A DNA stretch of 64,000 nt from Neoceratodus forsteri (Eukaryota; Chordata; Ceratodontiformes; Ceratodontidae). The stretch is taken from positions 195,520,501-195,584,500 of the forward strand of contig CM057458.1 in assembly GCA_016271365.2 (NCBI GenBank), given 5' to 3'. The notes below the pieces were generated by a model, which made no database searches, was not told the DNA's origin, and worked only from the letters and a program-made list of their open reading frames with translations. The position numbers were made by a program, and so were the translations under genes. Below are positions 22,291-34,784 of this stretch, piece by piece. Each line of letters begins with the position of its first letter. The stretch's first letter is position 1.

Positions 22291-22599
22291 TCCTGACTGG
22301 GCCCCTGCCACAATCTAGATTTGGTTTCCTGAGGGGTTTGGGCAGTGTTGAAGGCCCTGCTGTTGGGGTAGGGGTAAGCTGCAGGAAAACTGGTGGATCA
22401 CAGGCAAGTCCCAGAGGTGGAGGGTGATGGGGTGACTGAGTCAAGGGGCCAAGGGTTGGACAGTTAAAACAAAACAAAAAAATAAGGCTGCTGGACGACA
22501 TTTTCCTGGAAGGAAAGGACAAAAAGTTAGGAACTTAAAGTCCATAAACCAGACTGAACCTGTTCTCTGTAACAAGGTAACTGAGTGTCATAACAAGTT

Positions 22600-22740
22600 A
22601 GTCGGACAACACGCAGTTTGGTATTGGCAGAGTGGGCTAGGGTTATCGACTCGGAAACCCTAACTTTGGATTGCTGGACTATTTGCACTTTGTCCCCTAA
22701 TGTGGTTTATTTATTTATTTATTTATTTACTGTGCTTTTT
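22600..22740 (+). repeat. tRNA-Ser-like head and (TTTA)n
   Basis: 22,622-22,665 reads TTGGCAGAGTGGGCTAGG..., resembling the 5' half of a tRNA-Ser (A box TGGC.GAGTGG). No convincing B box follows. A (TTTA)n run occupies 22,707-22,729. May be the head of the dispersed repeat that follows. Confidence 0.35.
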
Positions 22741-22939
22741 CTGCCCCCAGCTGCCCGGTACCTCAGCCTGGTCACAGACCCTTTGCCTTCCACTCTCTCA
22801 TACTGGCTGTGACTCCCTGATACCCCCCAGGGCAGGGCTGCAGCACCGTCCCAAAGTGCCGCATCCAACGGGATAGGTCAGGGAGCTGGGCGGAGAGAGC
22901 TAATTGAAGTTGAGGGCAGGCTTCATCAAGGGTGTCTAG

Positions 22940-23220
22940 CAACTATTTTCTTGTCTGCCTCAGGGGCGGGGACGTGCAATGATGTCCAGTGCCGGCCCCG
23001 CCCCTCCCTGCTTGCATGTTGGCACTGGTCGCCTGTGGTTGCCCCAGCCTCCACCAGGGGTCCCACGGGGTGCCGGATACTCTACCCCTCCTTCCCCTCG
23101 GAGAACAAGAGCAGTCCATGGGATGCTCAGTCTGACTGCCTGAGTCCGTTCCTGAACCCGCGTTGCTGGTGGCGCAAGTGGAAATCCAACTGCCGAGCCA
23201 GCATCCCCTAATGTTTTCTT
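22940..23220 (+). repeat. Dispersed GC-rich repeat, copy A
   Basis: Shares ordered blocks with 35,385-35,665 and 44,690-44,905: CCTCCACCAGGGG, then CCCCTCGGAGAA..AGAGCAGTCC.TGGGATGCT, then CCTGAACCCGCGTTGCTGG. No coding character. Family unknown; non-autonomous or SINE-like. Confidence 0.5.
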
Positions 23221-23793
23221 TTGTAGCTTTGTTTTTTTTTTTTTTCAATAGACTGGTTTAAATTGGCACTGACAGACTAGCCAAATGCTAGTAGATTTTT
23301 ATCAGGCTAATAAAATTTCCTTTAACAACCCCTAATGGCTTATACTGGAGAAGGGAACATTTCAATAAGTATGCCAGTTGGGCCAGTGAAAATGCCTGCT
23401 GGGCCAATGGATTTTCAGTCACCTGCCCTGCTGGCTTGTAGCCACCTTGAGCAGGACCCTGTTGTAAATCAGTTTCTAGGGACATGGATATGTTGTTCAT
23501 CCACACTGTCTGGCAGGTTCCTTGCCGCTTTAAATCTTGCTGTAAGGTCTTCAAGCTGGCTCCTCCCACCCACCCGGGTGATAAAACTCTTGGCTCCGCC
23601 CCATGACACCAGATCTTCCTTACTGCTTGGAAGCTCAGGTTCCCTCCTTAGCGCTCTGCGTTTTTAGACTGGATCCTAACTCTTCGGTTCATCCAAAACT
23701 GGTTTTGAAGTTTTCTAAACTTTGGTCTTCATCTTCCTCATGACCTGAGGTAGGCCAATCGATTCAGCTTTTGGAGGTGTCCTGCGGGCAAAA

Positions 23794-25865
23794 ATGTCCA
23801 GGATGGATCCGCCTCCCCACATCGTCTACTGCCTAGGCCTAGACCACGACCGCATGCCTGCGGTTGTGCCTCTCTTTTTAAGCCACCATCCTGGAAGACC
23901 TTCGCGCTGCCGATTGAAGCTCAGGCCCCAGAAGCATCACCGTAAAATCCAAAGAGGCTCGTTGGCGGTGTCTGCTATGCTGGCTTGGCTGAGCAGCTTG
24001 AGCAGATGATCGCCCTCGAGGACGAGGCGACCCAGGCCGCATCTTCCTCCTCCTCGGCCGTGGCATTTATCCCGCTCTCTCTGAGTTCCTCATACCCGGC
24101 TTCGTTCAAGGAGCTTTGTCAGTCCCTTTCCAAGAAGGGAGAGGGGCCTTCGGGACATTCTTCTCAGCCCAAGAAGAAGGAGTCGAAGGGTAAGTCCCAC
24201 CATCGGTGTTCGTGGGAGTGGGAGAGGTCTCCTTCCCCAGACAGCCGACCGTCAACTTCGGTCGAAGTTGCGTCTCAGGCCGCTGGCTTCATGGTGTCCC
24301 AGTCAGGCCAACCTGCTGAGACTCCCGTCGATGCAGTCGAGATTTTTCTTGATCCATCAGACGGGCTGTCGACTGGTGAAGCCAACAACCCAGCTTCACC
24401 GGTTCCCCCAATGGAGACCGAGGATCTGCCTGTGCCTTCGGGGCCGCAGTCCCCAGTTAAAGTGCCCGAGCTGAGGTAAGAGCGGGTGTCCCCCGCCCCT
24501 TTCCAGACCCACCCTCGGTCCCCGACTTCATCTTGGTCAAGCTGTTCCCGCCGACATTGGCGGTCTCGGTACCGAAGTATGCGGTGACACCGTTTGTCCT
24601 CGTCCTCTTCCTCGGATGAGGGGAGGCTTCGGCGTAAATTACGTCGATGCTACGAGGAGCTTATGTGGCAGCAGTTACTATTGTCCAGGACTAAACTGAC
24701 TCCGGTTCAGCCCCCAGCCATCAAGTGGCTGTCACCCGAACGACCGAAGCAACCACTCGCCGCAGTCGAGATGCCCATTCCAGGGCCGGTTGTTCGGCTG
24801 AAACTGGCTGCTACACCGATTGTGGTGGAACCTCCGCCCCACAGCCGAAGTCTGGGGCATCAACCAAGGATTCTTGGTCGGGTCACGACCTGCCCCACAG
24901 GTTGTCGGTCACCCTCACTCCCGACCGTCCTTGGCAGGTGGAGGGTGGCTCAGGGCCAAGGCAGCTCTTCGCAGACTCTTCAGAATCCGACGATGATTCC
25001 TCCCTGTTCTCCAGGCAGGTCGACCTGGAGTCCTCCAGGGGCTAGTCATTGAACGATAGCCCATCGTCCTTCTTGGGTCTGCTTTGACTCTTCTCGTAGT
25101 CCACTGGGATGCAGCTCGAGCCCGTGTCCAAACGGGCCAAATATCCCGTGACGGAGATACTGGACTGAGGGGGATTCCCCCACAGAGGCCTTTCCAGTGG
25201 CTGAGGCCATTGTCGGCTCAGCCTTGGAGCTTTGGCAGCAGACTGCTTCCTGTCCTGCACCCTCGGCCAGGATGGCCAGGAAGTATGCGGTCCCTACCAG
25301 CTCGGTGTCCGGTTTCTCAGAGCACCCCTCTGCCAAGGGGTTAGTCACCGACAGCGTCTTCCGGCATTCCGGAAACGCTCAGGATGTGGATAAGCCACCC
25401 GACAAAGAGTCCAAAAAGCTGGACTTTGCCAGGCGCAAGGTGTACGCTGCGTCCTCCCTCGGCCTCTGACAGGCCAGCTCAGCCATGCTGATGGCACACT
25501 TCTCCCACACCCTCTTGGGCTCTCTGGATGAGGTTGTCCCTCATCTCCCGCCCGACCTGCAGACCACGGTCTGTCAGGTGTGGGACCAGGGTAGGGTGGT
25601 GGCGAAGCAGCAGCTTCAGACTGCTCTGGACATAGGTGATTCCTGTGCCAGGTCAGTAGCGGCCGCGGTGGCCATGCACCGCAGGGCGTGGCTGAGGATA
25701 TCCACCTTCACGGCAGATACCCAGCACAAGTTGGTGGACGTCCCCTTCTTGGGGACTGACCTCTTCGGCCCTGGAGTGGAGGGACACCTTCAGCGGATCA
25801 GAAAGTCCAATGCCACTCTGGATTTGGTCACCTCCGCCCAGAGGAACAAAGGCCGCCATCAGTAA
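23794..25865 (+). pseudogene. DIRS copy 1 Gag-like ORF
   Basis: The N-terminus keeps a remnant of the zinc-binding motif (DPPPHIVYCLGLDHD at 23,794), where related copies read DPHSTC.YCL.LDHD...C. The middle is Ser/Pro-rich with many RS-type stretches. The C-terminal part, about 25,190-25,860, carries the conserved DIRS Gag region: WRQ.A.C.APSARMARKYA, AHFSHTLLGSLDE, KQQLQTALDIGDSCARSVAAAVAMHRRAWLR, VPFLGTDLFGPGVEGHLQ. At least four frame breaks, including a stop at 25,469 and a break near 25,050. The protein would bind the RNA and form the particle. Confidence 0.8.
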
Positions 25866-26148
25866 CAGCATAAGTCCTTTAGTCCTTCGGCCCCTGCAGC
25901 TCAACCTGCTCAACAGCACCAGCAGCAGGGCCAGCAGGCTCGCGCTTGGTATCCCAAACTGAAGCCGGCGGCTTCTTCCAACAGGAAGCAGGGAGGTAAA
26001 GGCCCAGGAGGTCCCTCAGCTGGTTCCTCCTCCAAGCCTGCCCAGTGATGGGTTGAGGGGTGCCGCCCCCAGCCTCATCACTCCCCCCTGGGTTCCCCCA
26101 GTGGGAGGATGACTCCGCCACTTCCTTTCCATCTGGTCTGCTATCACC

Positions 26149-27753
26149 ATGGACCACTGGGTGTTGGAGGTGGTAGGAAAAGACCTGCCTCTGGAGTTCG
26201 AGCAGGCTTCTCCCTTTCGAGCCGTCGCTCCTCGGGAGCCCACCCGGGGTCCGCAGCCTCGCTGTTGTCCGCTGAGCCGAGCAAGCCCCTTTCACTCCTC
26301 GAAAAGAGGTGATCAGGAGATGGTGGATCCTCCTCCAGACCCGGGGTTTGTGTCCAGGTATTTCCTGGTCCCCAAACGGACGGGGGGGGCTGGCACCCCA
26401 TCCTCGATCTGCACAACCTGAACAGGTTCCTAAGGTCTTGGACCTTCAAGATGGTCACTCTGGTTCAGATAATACCATCCTTGGAGCGAGGTGTGTGGTT
26501 CTGTTCCCTGGACCTCCAGGACACGTTCTTTCATGTCCCGATCCGTCTGTCTCATCAGAGATTCCTCCGCTTCAGAGCAGAAGGGTCCCTTTATGAGTTC
26601 CGGGCCATGGACTTTGGCCGCTCTCTAGCTCCCAGGGTCTTCACCAAATGCATGGCAGTGGTGACATCATTCCTGCGGCGCCGAAGGGTCCAGGTGTACC
26701 CCTACCTGGACGACTGGCTGATTGCAGCCCCCTCCAGAGTGGAGGTGGAGCGGTCCAGAGATCTGGCCCTCCAGGTATGCTCTCAGATTGGCTTTCTCAT
26801 CAACGAGGCCAAGTCAGAACTCGTGCTGAAGCACGTGATACTCTTCATCGGGGCAGAGCTCGACTCTCTTTGAGCCAGAGCTCGGCTCCCGGTGGACAGG
26901 GCCAAAGTTCTTTCCTCCTTTGCCCAATCATTTCTGGTTGGGCAATCGCACCCTGCCCAGGACTTCCTGTGCCTCCTGGGCCTCATGGTGGCCTGCACCA
27001 GCGTGGTCCATTGGGCTCATTGGTACATGCGTCCCCTTCAGTGGGGACTGGCCAGCCAGTGGTCACAGCGCTGCGATCCGTTGGACCAGCCTGTGAAAGT
27101 GACCCAGGAGATGTGGAATGCTCTCCTGTGGTGGACCGTTCCGGCACATCTGCAGGAGGGCATCCCGTTCGTCCGCCTGAGCCAACTGTCTCTCTTTCGA
27201 CCGATGCATCTCTGATGGGTTGGGGTGCCCATCTGGGGGAGCACAGGCGCACGGCCTCTGGTCCTCAGAGTCCCAATGCCATATCAACCTGCTGGAGCTC
27301 TGAGCGGTCCGCCTAGCTCTCACCGCCTACGCTCCATTTTTATGGGGTCAAGTGATACAGGTCCAGACGGACAATACCACGACCATGTACTATCTAAACC
27401 GCCAGAGCGGGACGCGCTCCATGCTGTTATGCAAGGAAGCTCTCCGCATTTGGTCCCTCATGCGAAGCCTGGAGGCAGATCTCCTAGCCATTCACCTGGC
27501 AGGAGCCTCCAACACCCTGGCCGATGCCCTAAGCCGGATAGGGGCTGCGTCTCATGAGTGGTCTCTCCTGCCGGAGGTAGTACAAGATCTGTTCTCCCAT
27601 TGGGGCATGCCTCAGGTGGACCTGTTTGCCTCCAGGGAGAATATGAAGCTGAGTCTGTTCATGCCCACCCCCCTCAGCAGGGCTCGCTGCAGGGTTGCCT
27701 TCTCGAGGCCGTGGACCCCGGGCCTCTTCTACGCCTTTCCCCATTTCCCTTGA
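26149..27753 (+). pseudogene. DIRS copy 1 RT / RNase H / methylase-like ORF
   Basis: The RT core, about 26,330-26,870, has VSRYFLVPKR, motif A FCSLDLQDTFFHVPI, motif B degraded (FGRSLAPRVFTK in place of FGLSPAPRVFTK), and motif C YPYLDDWLIA with both Asp present. RNase H blocks follow: WVGVPIWGSTG-type text in a shifted frame, then QTDNTTTMYYLNRQSG at about 27,355 and AGASNTLADALSRIG. The post-RNase H block MPQVDLFASREN with PWTPGLFYAFPHFP is the region called methylase-like in DIRS. Frame breaks occur at about 26,400, 26,873 and 27,215. Confidence 0.85.
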
Positions 27754-27982
27754 TCCACAAGGTGCTTCTCAAGGCAAGGAGGGACAAGGTGCAGGTGATT
27801 CTGGTAGCCCCAGACTGGCTCTGCCAGTTGAGGTATCAGATCTCCTCAGCCTCAGCTCCAGGCTCCCAGGCGGCTTCCAGCCACGCCAGACCTGATCTCA
27901 GTCAACCAGGGGAGAGTATTCCATCGGACCTTCAATCCTTGCACCCGACGGCCTGGTTCCTGAGCTGCTAGAGTTCCAGGCC

Positions 27983-29007
27983 TTGGGTCTTTCCGACGAG
28001 GTCCTCAACATTGTTGAGGCGTCCTGTAAGGAGTCAACCAGGAAATGCTATGCCTTCAAATGGAAGAGATTCTCCATTTGGTGTCAGGGGAAGGGCTCGG
28101 ACCCTTCCGCCTGTCCCTTGGCAAGCATACTGGACTATCTGTGGTCCCTTTCTCAGCAAGGGCTTCAGTCGACGACCCATAAGGTGCACCTGGCAACCAT
28201 CTCTGCTTATGGGCAGGGGCCGGGAAGCAGTCGGTGGTGCAGGAGATGGTGGTCGGGCGCTTTTTCAAAGGCCTTGACCACATTTCCCCTTTGGTGCAAG
28301 ATCCTCCACCTCCGTGGGATCTACTGCTGGTATTGGCCAAGCTCATGGGCAAGCCATTCGAACCGATGCACAGGTGCGATATTTCCCACCTGTCGTAGAA
28401 GACCGCCTTCTCGGTGGCTATCACGTCAGCCAGAGGGATGGAAGAGCTCCAGGCGCTTTCCATCGAGTCTCCTTATCTGGTCTTCCACAGGGACAAGGTT
28501 GTCCTGCGCCACCACCCGAAATTCCTTCCGAAGGTGTTGTCGGAGTTTCACCTTAAACAGGTGTTGACTCTGCCGGTGTTCTACTCCAATCACACCTTGG
28601 AGGCCGAGTATAGGCTCCATACTTTGGACCCTAGACGAGTGCTCACTTATTACAAGGAGCGGACGGCTGAAGTTCGGGGAGAGGTTCGCCAGCTGTTTGT
28701 CACCTACGCTGAAGCCGCACCTGGCAGACCTGGGGCCAAGCGGACAATAAGCAGGTGGGTCACCTCTTGCATAGAGCTCTGCTATAAGTTGGCGAGCATG
28801 GAGCCTCCCAGAGGGATAAGAGCTCATTCTACCCGCCATACCGCTGCTTCGGTAGCTGCTTCCAGGGATGTCCCTATTCAGGCTATCTGCAGGGCTGCTA
28901 CCTGGAAGTTGGCGCATACCTTTATTACCCACTACCACATCGACCTTGAATCACACCGGGATGCTGGTTTTGGGGCCTCGGTTCTCCAGTCCTTATTTCC
29001 CAAGTAA
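27983..29007 (+). pseudogene. DIRS copy 1 tyrosine recombinase
   Basis: The N-terminal SAM-like domain: NIVEASCKESTRKCYAFKWKRF, WSLSQQGLQSTTHKVHLATIS. The catalytic domain: ITSARGMEELQ (the family reads SARRMGEL, so the first catalytic Arg has become Gly), HSTRHTAASVAAS with the H..R pair, and THYHID with the Tyr nucleophile. A stop replaces Trp at about 28,397 (HLS*KTAF) and a frameshift lies near 28,220. The last part, 28,414-29,007, is open for 197 codons. It would catalyse circle integration, but cannot in this form. Confidence 0.88.
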
Positions 29008-29064
29008 GTATCGGGGGTGTGTGCCTTGCCTTCCTCCTCCCAAAGAACTGCTAGGAGTCTGCCA

Positions 29065-29154
29065 GTGTGGATGAACAACATATCCATGTCCCTAGAAATA
29101 CAGGTTACTCACCTGTAACAGGAGTTCTAGGAATGGTATATGTTGTTCATCCAC
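29065..29154. repeat. DIRS copy 1 internal complementary region (ICR)
   Basis: First part (to CCCTAGAAA) is the reverse complement of the left terminus; second part (TACAGGTTACTCACC... to CATCCAC) is the reverse complement of the right terminus. Read together it is the antisense of a joined right-left end with TTT at the joint. Confidence 0.9.
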
Positions 29155-29610
29155 TATTTCGACCTCGACCAACCTGGCTTCCAGCGAACTAGATCTCTGG
29201 CATCATGGGGGGCGGGCCAAGGTTTACCACCGGGTGGGTGGGAGGCCAACAGAAGACCTTCTGGCAAGATTCAAGCGACAAGGAACCTGCCAGACAGTGT
29301 GGATGAACAACCATATGCCATTCTTTGAACTCACGGCCTGAGGTGAGAGTAATCTGTATTTCTGAGGGACATGGATATGTTGTTCATCACACTTCTAACA
29401 GGTTCACTGCATGCCATCAGCAAATGAGATCTCAAGCTGGCTCCTCCACCCACCTGAGTAATAAAGCTCCCAGCTCATGTAACATCTTCACTTACCGCTT
29501 AGGCTCAGGTTTTCCTCCCTCATAAGCTCTGCGTTTTGGCTGGTTACTGATTTTGGGTTTCTTAATTTAGTTGCAAGTTTTCTAAAACGGTCTTCTTCCC
29601 TGCTGCTGCG

Positions 29611-31897
29611 ATGGATATTTCGTTTCCCAGCTCTCTGAGGCACCCGGGTAATACCTCCAGGAAGGACCCGCACTCCACGTGTGCTTACTGCCTCGACTTG
29701 GACCATGATCCACAAGCTTGTGAATTTTGCTGTGCCCTTTCGACCAGCGTCCTGGAGGATCGTGCGGCCCGTTTGGGGCTTGGGCGACCTGAAATTTTTT
29801 TCTGCGCCGGAAAAATCCTTGGAGGCTCATCGGGCGGTGTCCGCATCGGCTGTCTCGGCTGAGCAGCCCGATCTCTCTTCCTCCATGGAGGAGGCGGCAA
29901 CCAAGTCTGTCCCCCCCCTCCTCCTCAGTCGCGGCGCTTATCCCGCTCTCTGAGTTCTCCCCATTCAGCTTTGTTCAAGGAGCTTCACCAGTCCCTTTCC
30001 TTGAAGGGAGAGGGACCTTTGGGACCTGCCTCTCGGCTCGGGTCAAAGGAATTGCAGGCTAATCCCATCGTCGGCGCTGGCGGGAGCGGGAGAGTTCCCC
30101 TTCCCCTGTCTGCCGACTTTCGACTCCGGCCAAGGGTGCAGCTCAGGCCACTGGCTTCACGGTGTCTCCATCAGGTCAGCCGGCCATGACTCCCGTCGTC
30201 GTTGTCGAGTCTTCTCTCGACCTGTCACCCGGGCGGTCTACTGCAGGAGCCATCAACCCTTCGCCGGTTTCACCGGCGGAGGCCGAGGTTCTGTCTGCAC
30301 CCCCGGGGTGACAGGCCTTGGTCTTTTTGTCCGAGCCGAGGGAAGAGTGGGCATCCCCCCGCTCCTTCCCGGGCCCACCCTCAGTTTCCCTGAGGATCTG
30401 GGTCTCGGTCTCGGTCCTCTTCTCGGTCAAGCCGCTCCCGCCGACTTCGGCAATCTCGGTCGGGGCACCGAGTTAAGTGGCATTACCGTTTCTCCTCGTC
30501 TCCCTCCTTGGATGAGGAGTGGCTTCGATGCAGATGGCGTCGATGTTATGAGGAGTTCATATGGCAGCAGTTGCTATTGTCCAGGAATCAATCGACTCCG
30601 ATTCATTCCCCGTCCAGCAAGCAGCTGCCGCCCGAACGGCCGACGCAACCGCTCGCTGCAGTCGAAGTGCCCACTTCAGGGCCGGTTGTTCGTCCGAACC
30701 TTGCTGCCCAACCGACTTCGGTGGAACCTCGGTCAGTCACGACCTGTCCGCAGGTTGTCTGTGTCCCTCACCCCCGCCCGCCCTTGGCGGCCGAAGAGTG
30801 GCTCAGGCCTGAGGCAGCACTTTGTAGACCCTTCAGAGTCCGACGTCGACTCCTCCATGTTCCCCTGTCGGGAGGACCCGGGGTCCTCTCCGGAACACTC
30901 TGTGGATGACAGCCCATCGTCCTTTCTGGGTCTGCTTCAGCTCATCTCGGAGTTCACCGGGATGCAGCTTGAACCCATGTCCAAATGGGTCTCTTATCCC
31001 CTGACGGAGATTCTAGACTGAGGGGGTTCACCCATGGAGGCCTTCCTAGTGGCTGAGGCCATTGTCGGCCCGGCCTTGGAGCTCTGGCAGCGGCCTACTT
31101 CCTGTCCAGCGCCCTCGGCCAGGATGGCCAGGAAGTACTCTGTCCCTGTCAGTTCTTTGCCCGGTGTTTCGGAGCACCCCTCCGCTGAGGGGTTAGTTAC
31201 TGATAATGTCTTTCAGCGTTCTGTGAACGCTCGGGATGTGGATAGGCCCTGCGACAAGGAGTCCAAAAGGATGGACTATGTCGGGCACAAGGTTTACCCC
31301 GAGTCCTCCCATGGCCTCCGACAGGCCAGCTCGGCCGCTCTGATGGCACATTTTTCCTACACCCTTTTGGGCTCCCTGGATGAGGTGCTCCCTCATCTCC
31401 CGGCTGACCTGCAGACCATGTTCTGGTGGGTTCGGGACCAGGGTAGGGCAGTGGCGAAGCAGCAGCTTCAGACTGCTCTGGACTTAGGTGATTCCCGTGC
31501 CAGGTCAGTAGTGGCCGCGGTGGCCATGCGCCGCAGGGCATGGCTGAGGTTATCCTCTTTCTCAACGGATACCCAGCACAAGTTGGTGGACATCCCCTTC
31601 TTGGGGACTGACCACTTCGGCCCTGGAGTGGAGGGACACCTCCAGGGGACCGAGAAGTCTGATGCCACTCCGGACTCGGTCATCCCCACCCAGAGGGACA
31701 AGGGCCGCTGGCAGCCTTTGCGTAAGCCCCTTTGTCCCTCTGCCCCTGTGGCTCGACCAGCCCATCAACACCAGCATGAGGGCCAGCAGGCTTGTGCTGG
31801 GCATCCTGACCCCAAGCCAGCGGCTTCCTCCAAAGAGAAGCAGGGAGGTAAGGTCCCAGGAGCTCCCTCGGCCAGTCCCTCCTCCAAGCCTGCTTAG
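29611..31897 (+). pseudogene. DIRS copy 2 Gag-like ORF
   Basis: At 29,650 the frame gives RKDPHSTCAYCLDLDHDPQACEFC, a Cys/His cluster typical of the DIRS Gag N-terminus, then TSVLEDRAARLGLGRPE. The central part is frame-broken. A 287-codon frame at 31,034-31,897 holds the whole conserved C-terminal region: MARKYSVPVSSLPG, LMAHFSYTLLGSLDEVL, KQQLQTALDLGDSRARSVVAAVAMRRRAWLRLS, IPFLGTDHFGPGVEGHLQ, then a basic/Pro tail. A stop near 31,020 separates it from the preceding frame (30,308-31,021). This is the best-preserved Gag C-terminus of the three copies. Confidence 0.82.
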
Positions 31898-31951
31898 TGA
31901 TGGGCTGAGGGGCGCTGTCCCCGGCCCTGTCACCCCTACCCGGGTTCCCCC

Positions 31952-33345
31952 GTGGGGAGACTGCTCCGCCTGGTCCACTTTCACGGGCCTCTGGGTGTCG
32001 GAGGTGCTAGGGGAAGGTCCTGCCTCTGGTTTGCAAGCAGGCCCCATCCGTTCGAGCCGTTGTCCCTCGGGGGGCTATGGGGTCCGCAGCCTCGCTGTCG
32101 GCCTGCCAAGCCGACTTGCCTGGCCCCTCGAGATAGAGGTGATCAGGAAGGTGGCGATCCCTCCTCCAGACCCTGGGTTCGTGTCCAGGTATTCCTGGTC
32201 CCCAAGCAGATGGGGGGCTTGCGCCCCATTCTTGACCCGCACGACTGGATGGTCACTCTGTCACTCTGACTCAGACATCCCATCCTCGGCACGAGGCATG
32301 TGGCTCTATTTCCTGGACCTCCAGGACGTTCTTTACACTTCGATCCATCCGTTTCTTGGGATACTCCTCAGTTTCTAAAGCTGGAGATCTCTTTATGAGT
32401 TCCAGGCCATGCCCCTCGGTCTCTTCTCAGCAGCATTCCTGCGGCACCGAGGGTTCCAGGTGTAACCCCACCCGGATGGCTGCCTGACTGCAACCCCTCC
32501 AGGGCAGAGGTGGGGGCGGTCCAGAGTTCTGGCCCTCTAGGTTGCTCTCAGACTGGTTTCCTTTCTAATGGAGCCATGTTGGAACTCGTGTTTAAGCGAG
32601 TGATCCTTTCTTCGGGATGAAGCTCGACTCTTGAGTCCGAGCTCGGCTCCCGGCGGACAGGGCTGAGGTTCTTCCTCCCTTACCTAGTCACGTCTGACTG
32701 TACAATTGCACCCTGCCTGGGACTTCCTGGGCCTTGCGGCAGCCTGCACCAGCGTGGTCTGTTGGACCCACCGGTGCATGCGTCCCTTTAATGGGAGCTG
32801 GCCAGCCAGTGGTCAGAACGCTGTGTTCCTTTGGACCAGTCCGTGACAACAGCACAGGGGTTGGGGAACACTCTCCTTCAGACCGTTCCAGCTCATCTGC
32901 AGGAGAACTTCCCGTTCGTCCGCCCCGAGTCGACGGTCTTCTCCGACTGATGCATCTCAGATGGGTGGGGGTGCCCATCAAGGGGAATACAGAGTGCACT
33001 GCCTCTGGTCCTCTCGGGAGTCCCGATGTCTTTCCAACCTGCTGGAGCTCCAGGCGGTCCACTTAGCTTGCACCGCTGGCTCCGTCTGTGCAGGGTCTAG
33101 TGGTTTAGGTCCAGGCGGACAATACAACGACCATGTGCTACCTCACCCGCCAGGGTCAGATGAGCCCCTTGCCTCTGCGTAAGGAGGTTCTCCGAATTGG
33201 GTCTTTCGCGCAGCTGGGAGGTGGTTTCCTAGCCATTTCAATGGCAGGAGCCTTCAGCACCCTGGCCGATGCCCTAAGCCGGATAAGGGCTGCGCCTCAC
33301 GAGTGGTCTCCTGCCGGAGGTAGCACAAGATCTTTCTCCCTCTAG
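31952..33345 (+). pseudogene. DIRS copy 2 RT / RNase H, heavily decayed
   Basis: Recognisable only in pieces: VQVFLVPKQMGGLRPILD at about 32,190, a motif A remnant YFLDLQDVLYTSIHPF, no legible YLDD box (the region reads V*PHPDGCLTATPP), RNase H remnants GGGAHQGEYRVHCLW at about 32,970, and NTTTMCYLTRQG and STLADALSRIRA at about 33,120-33,300. Many 1-2-nt indels against copies 1 and 3. No function is possible. Confidence 0.75.
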
Positions 33346-33729
33346 GTCACACCTCAGGCGGACCTTTGTTTTCCCCACAGGGAGAATTTGAGGCCGAGAC
33401 TGTCTCATGCCCGCCCCCTCAGCATGGTTCGCTGTAGGGGATGCCTTTGAGGCAGCGGACCCCGAACCAATTCTACGCCTCTCCCCCATTTCCCTTGACC
33501 CACAGGCAAGGCGAGGAGGGACTAGGCACAGGTGATTCTGGTAGCCCCAGACTGGTTTTGCCAGCTCTGGTATCCAGCTCTCCTCAGTCTCAACCCCAGG
33601 CTCCCGAGGCGGCTTCCAGCCCGCCCGATCCTGATCTCTGTTATTAGGGGAAGGTACTCCATCCGGACCTTCAATCCCTGCACCTGACGGCCTGGTCTCT
33701 GTGCAGCTAGTGGCCAGGCCTTGGGTCTT

Positions 33730-34745
33730 CCGGCAAGGTCCTCGACGTTGTTGAGGCATCCTGCCAGGAGTCGACCAGATATGCTACATCTTCAAATGGA
33801 AAAGTTCTCCATTTGGTGTTAGGATAGGGCCTGGTCCCCTCTCCTGTTCCTCAGCGAGCATTCCGGACTACCTGTGGTCCGTTCTTCTTGAACAAGGGCT
33901 TCAGTCGACGACCCTTAAGGTGCTCCTGTTAGCCACTCCTGTCTTCCAGGCGCGGGCCAGAAGGTAGTTGGTAGCGCAGGAAAGGTGGTCTGGCACTTCC
34001 AAGGCCTTGATCACACTTCCCCTCTGGGGAGAGTATCCCCATCTCGGTGGGATCTTACACTGGTATGGGCTTAGCTCATGGGCAAGCCGTTCACATCTTT
34101 GCACAGGTGCGATTTCCCCCACCTGTTGTGGAAGAACACCTTCTTGGGGGCTACCACGCCAACCAGAAGGTCGGGAGAGTCCCAGGCGGTCCTTTGAGTC
34201 TCCCTATCTGGCCTTCCACAGGGACAAGGTTGTCCTGCACCCCACCCGAAGTTCCTTCTGTAGGCGATGGCCGAGTTTTTTCCCTATTCGGGTGTTGTCT
34301 CTGCCAGGGTTCAACCCCATTCACACCTTAGAAGCCGCATGTAGGATCCATTGGGACCCTAATTTAGCACTCGCCTTCCCAGGGAGCGTAGGGCTGAAGT
34401 TCGGGAGAGGTTCGCCAGCTGTTAGTCATCTACGCTGAAGCCGCACCTGGCAGACCTGCAGCCAAGCGGACGACAAGTAGGTGGGTCACCTCCTGCATAG
34501 ATCTCCGCTATAGGTGGGCGGGCATGGAGCCTCCCAGAGGGATAAGTGCTCATTTTACCTGCCCTTCTGCTGCATCGGTGGCTGCTTCTGAGGATACCCC
34601 TGTCCAGGATATCCACAGGGCTCCTATCTGGAAGCTGGCATATATCATTTTTACCCCTTCCACATCGACCTTGGGTCACGCTGGGATGTTGGTCGGGGCC
34701 TCGGTTCTCCAGTCTTTATTCCTAAGTAGGGGGTGTGCACCTTGA
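33730..34745 (+). pseudogene. DIRS copy 2 tyrosine recombinase, heavily decayed
   Basis: Aligns by eye with copies 1 and 3 through text such as SRHPARSRPDMLHLQMEK, VVAQERWSGTSKALITLPL, SPYLAFHRDKVVL and MEPPRGISAHFTCPSAASVAAS. The H..R catalytic motif HSTRHT now reads HFTCPS, so the Arg is lost, and the Tyr region is frameshifted. Non-functional. Confidence 0.75.
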
Positions 34746-34784
34746 CTCCCTCCTCCCAGAGAACTGCTAGGAGTCTGCCAGAAA

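Larger units (their letters stand above)
23476..29358 (+). mobile_element. DIRS element, copy 1
   Basis: A 5.88-kb tyrosine-recombinase retrotransposon. It lies between TTT at 23,473-23,475 and TTT at 29,359-29,361. Left terminal repeat begins CTAGGGACATGGATATGTTG; the right terminal repeat is its inverse plus an extension that ends ...CTGTA. An internal complementary region at 29,065-29,154 joins the complements of both ends. Order: Gag-like, RT, RNase H, methylase-like region, tyrosine recombinase. There are several frameshifts and stops, so it is defective. Its right end is directly followed by DIRS copy 2, sharing the TTT. Confidence 0.92.
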
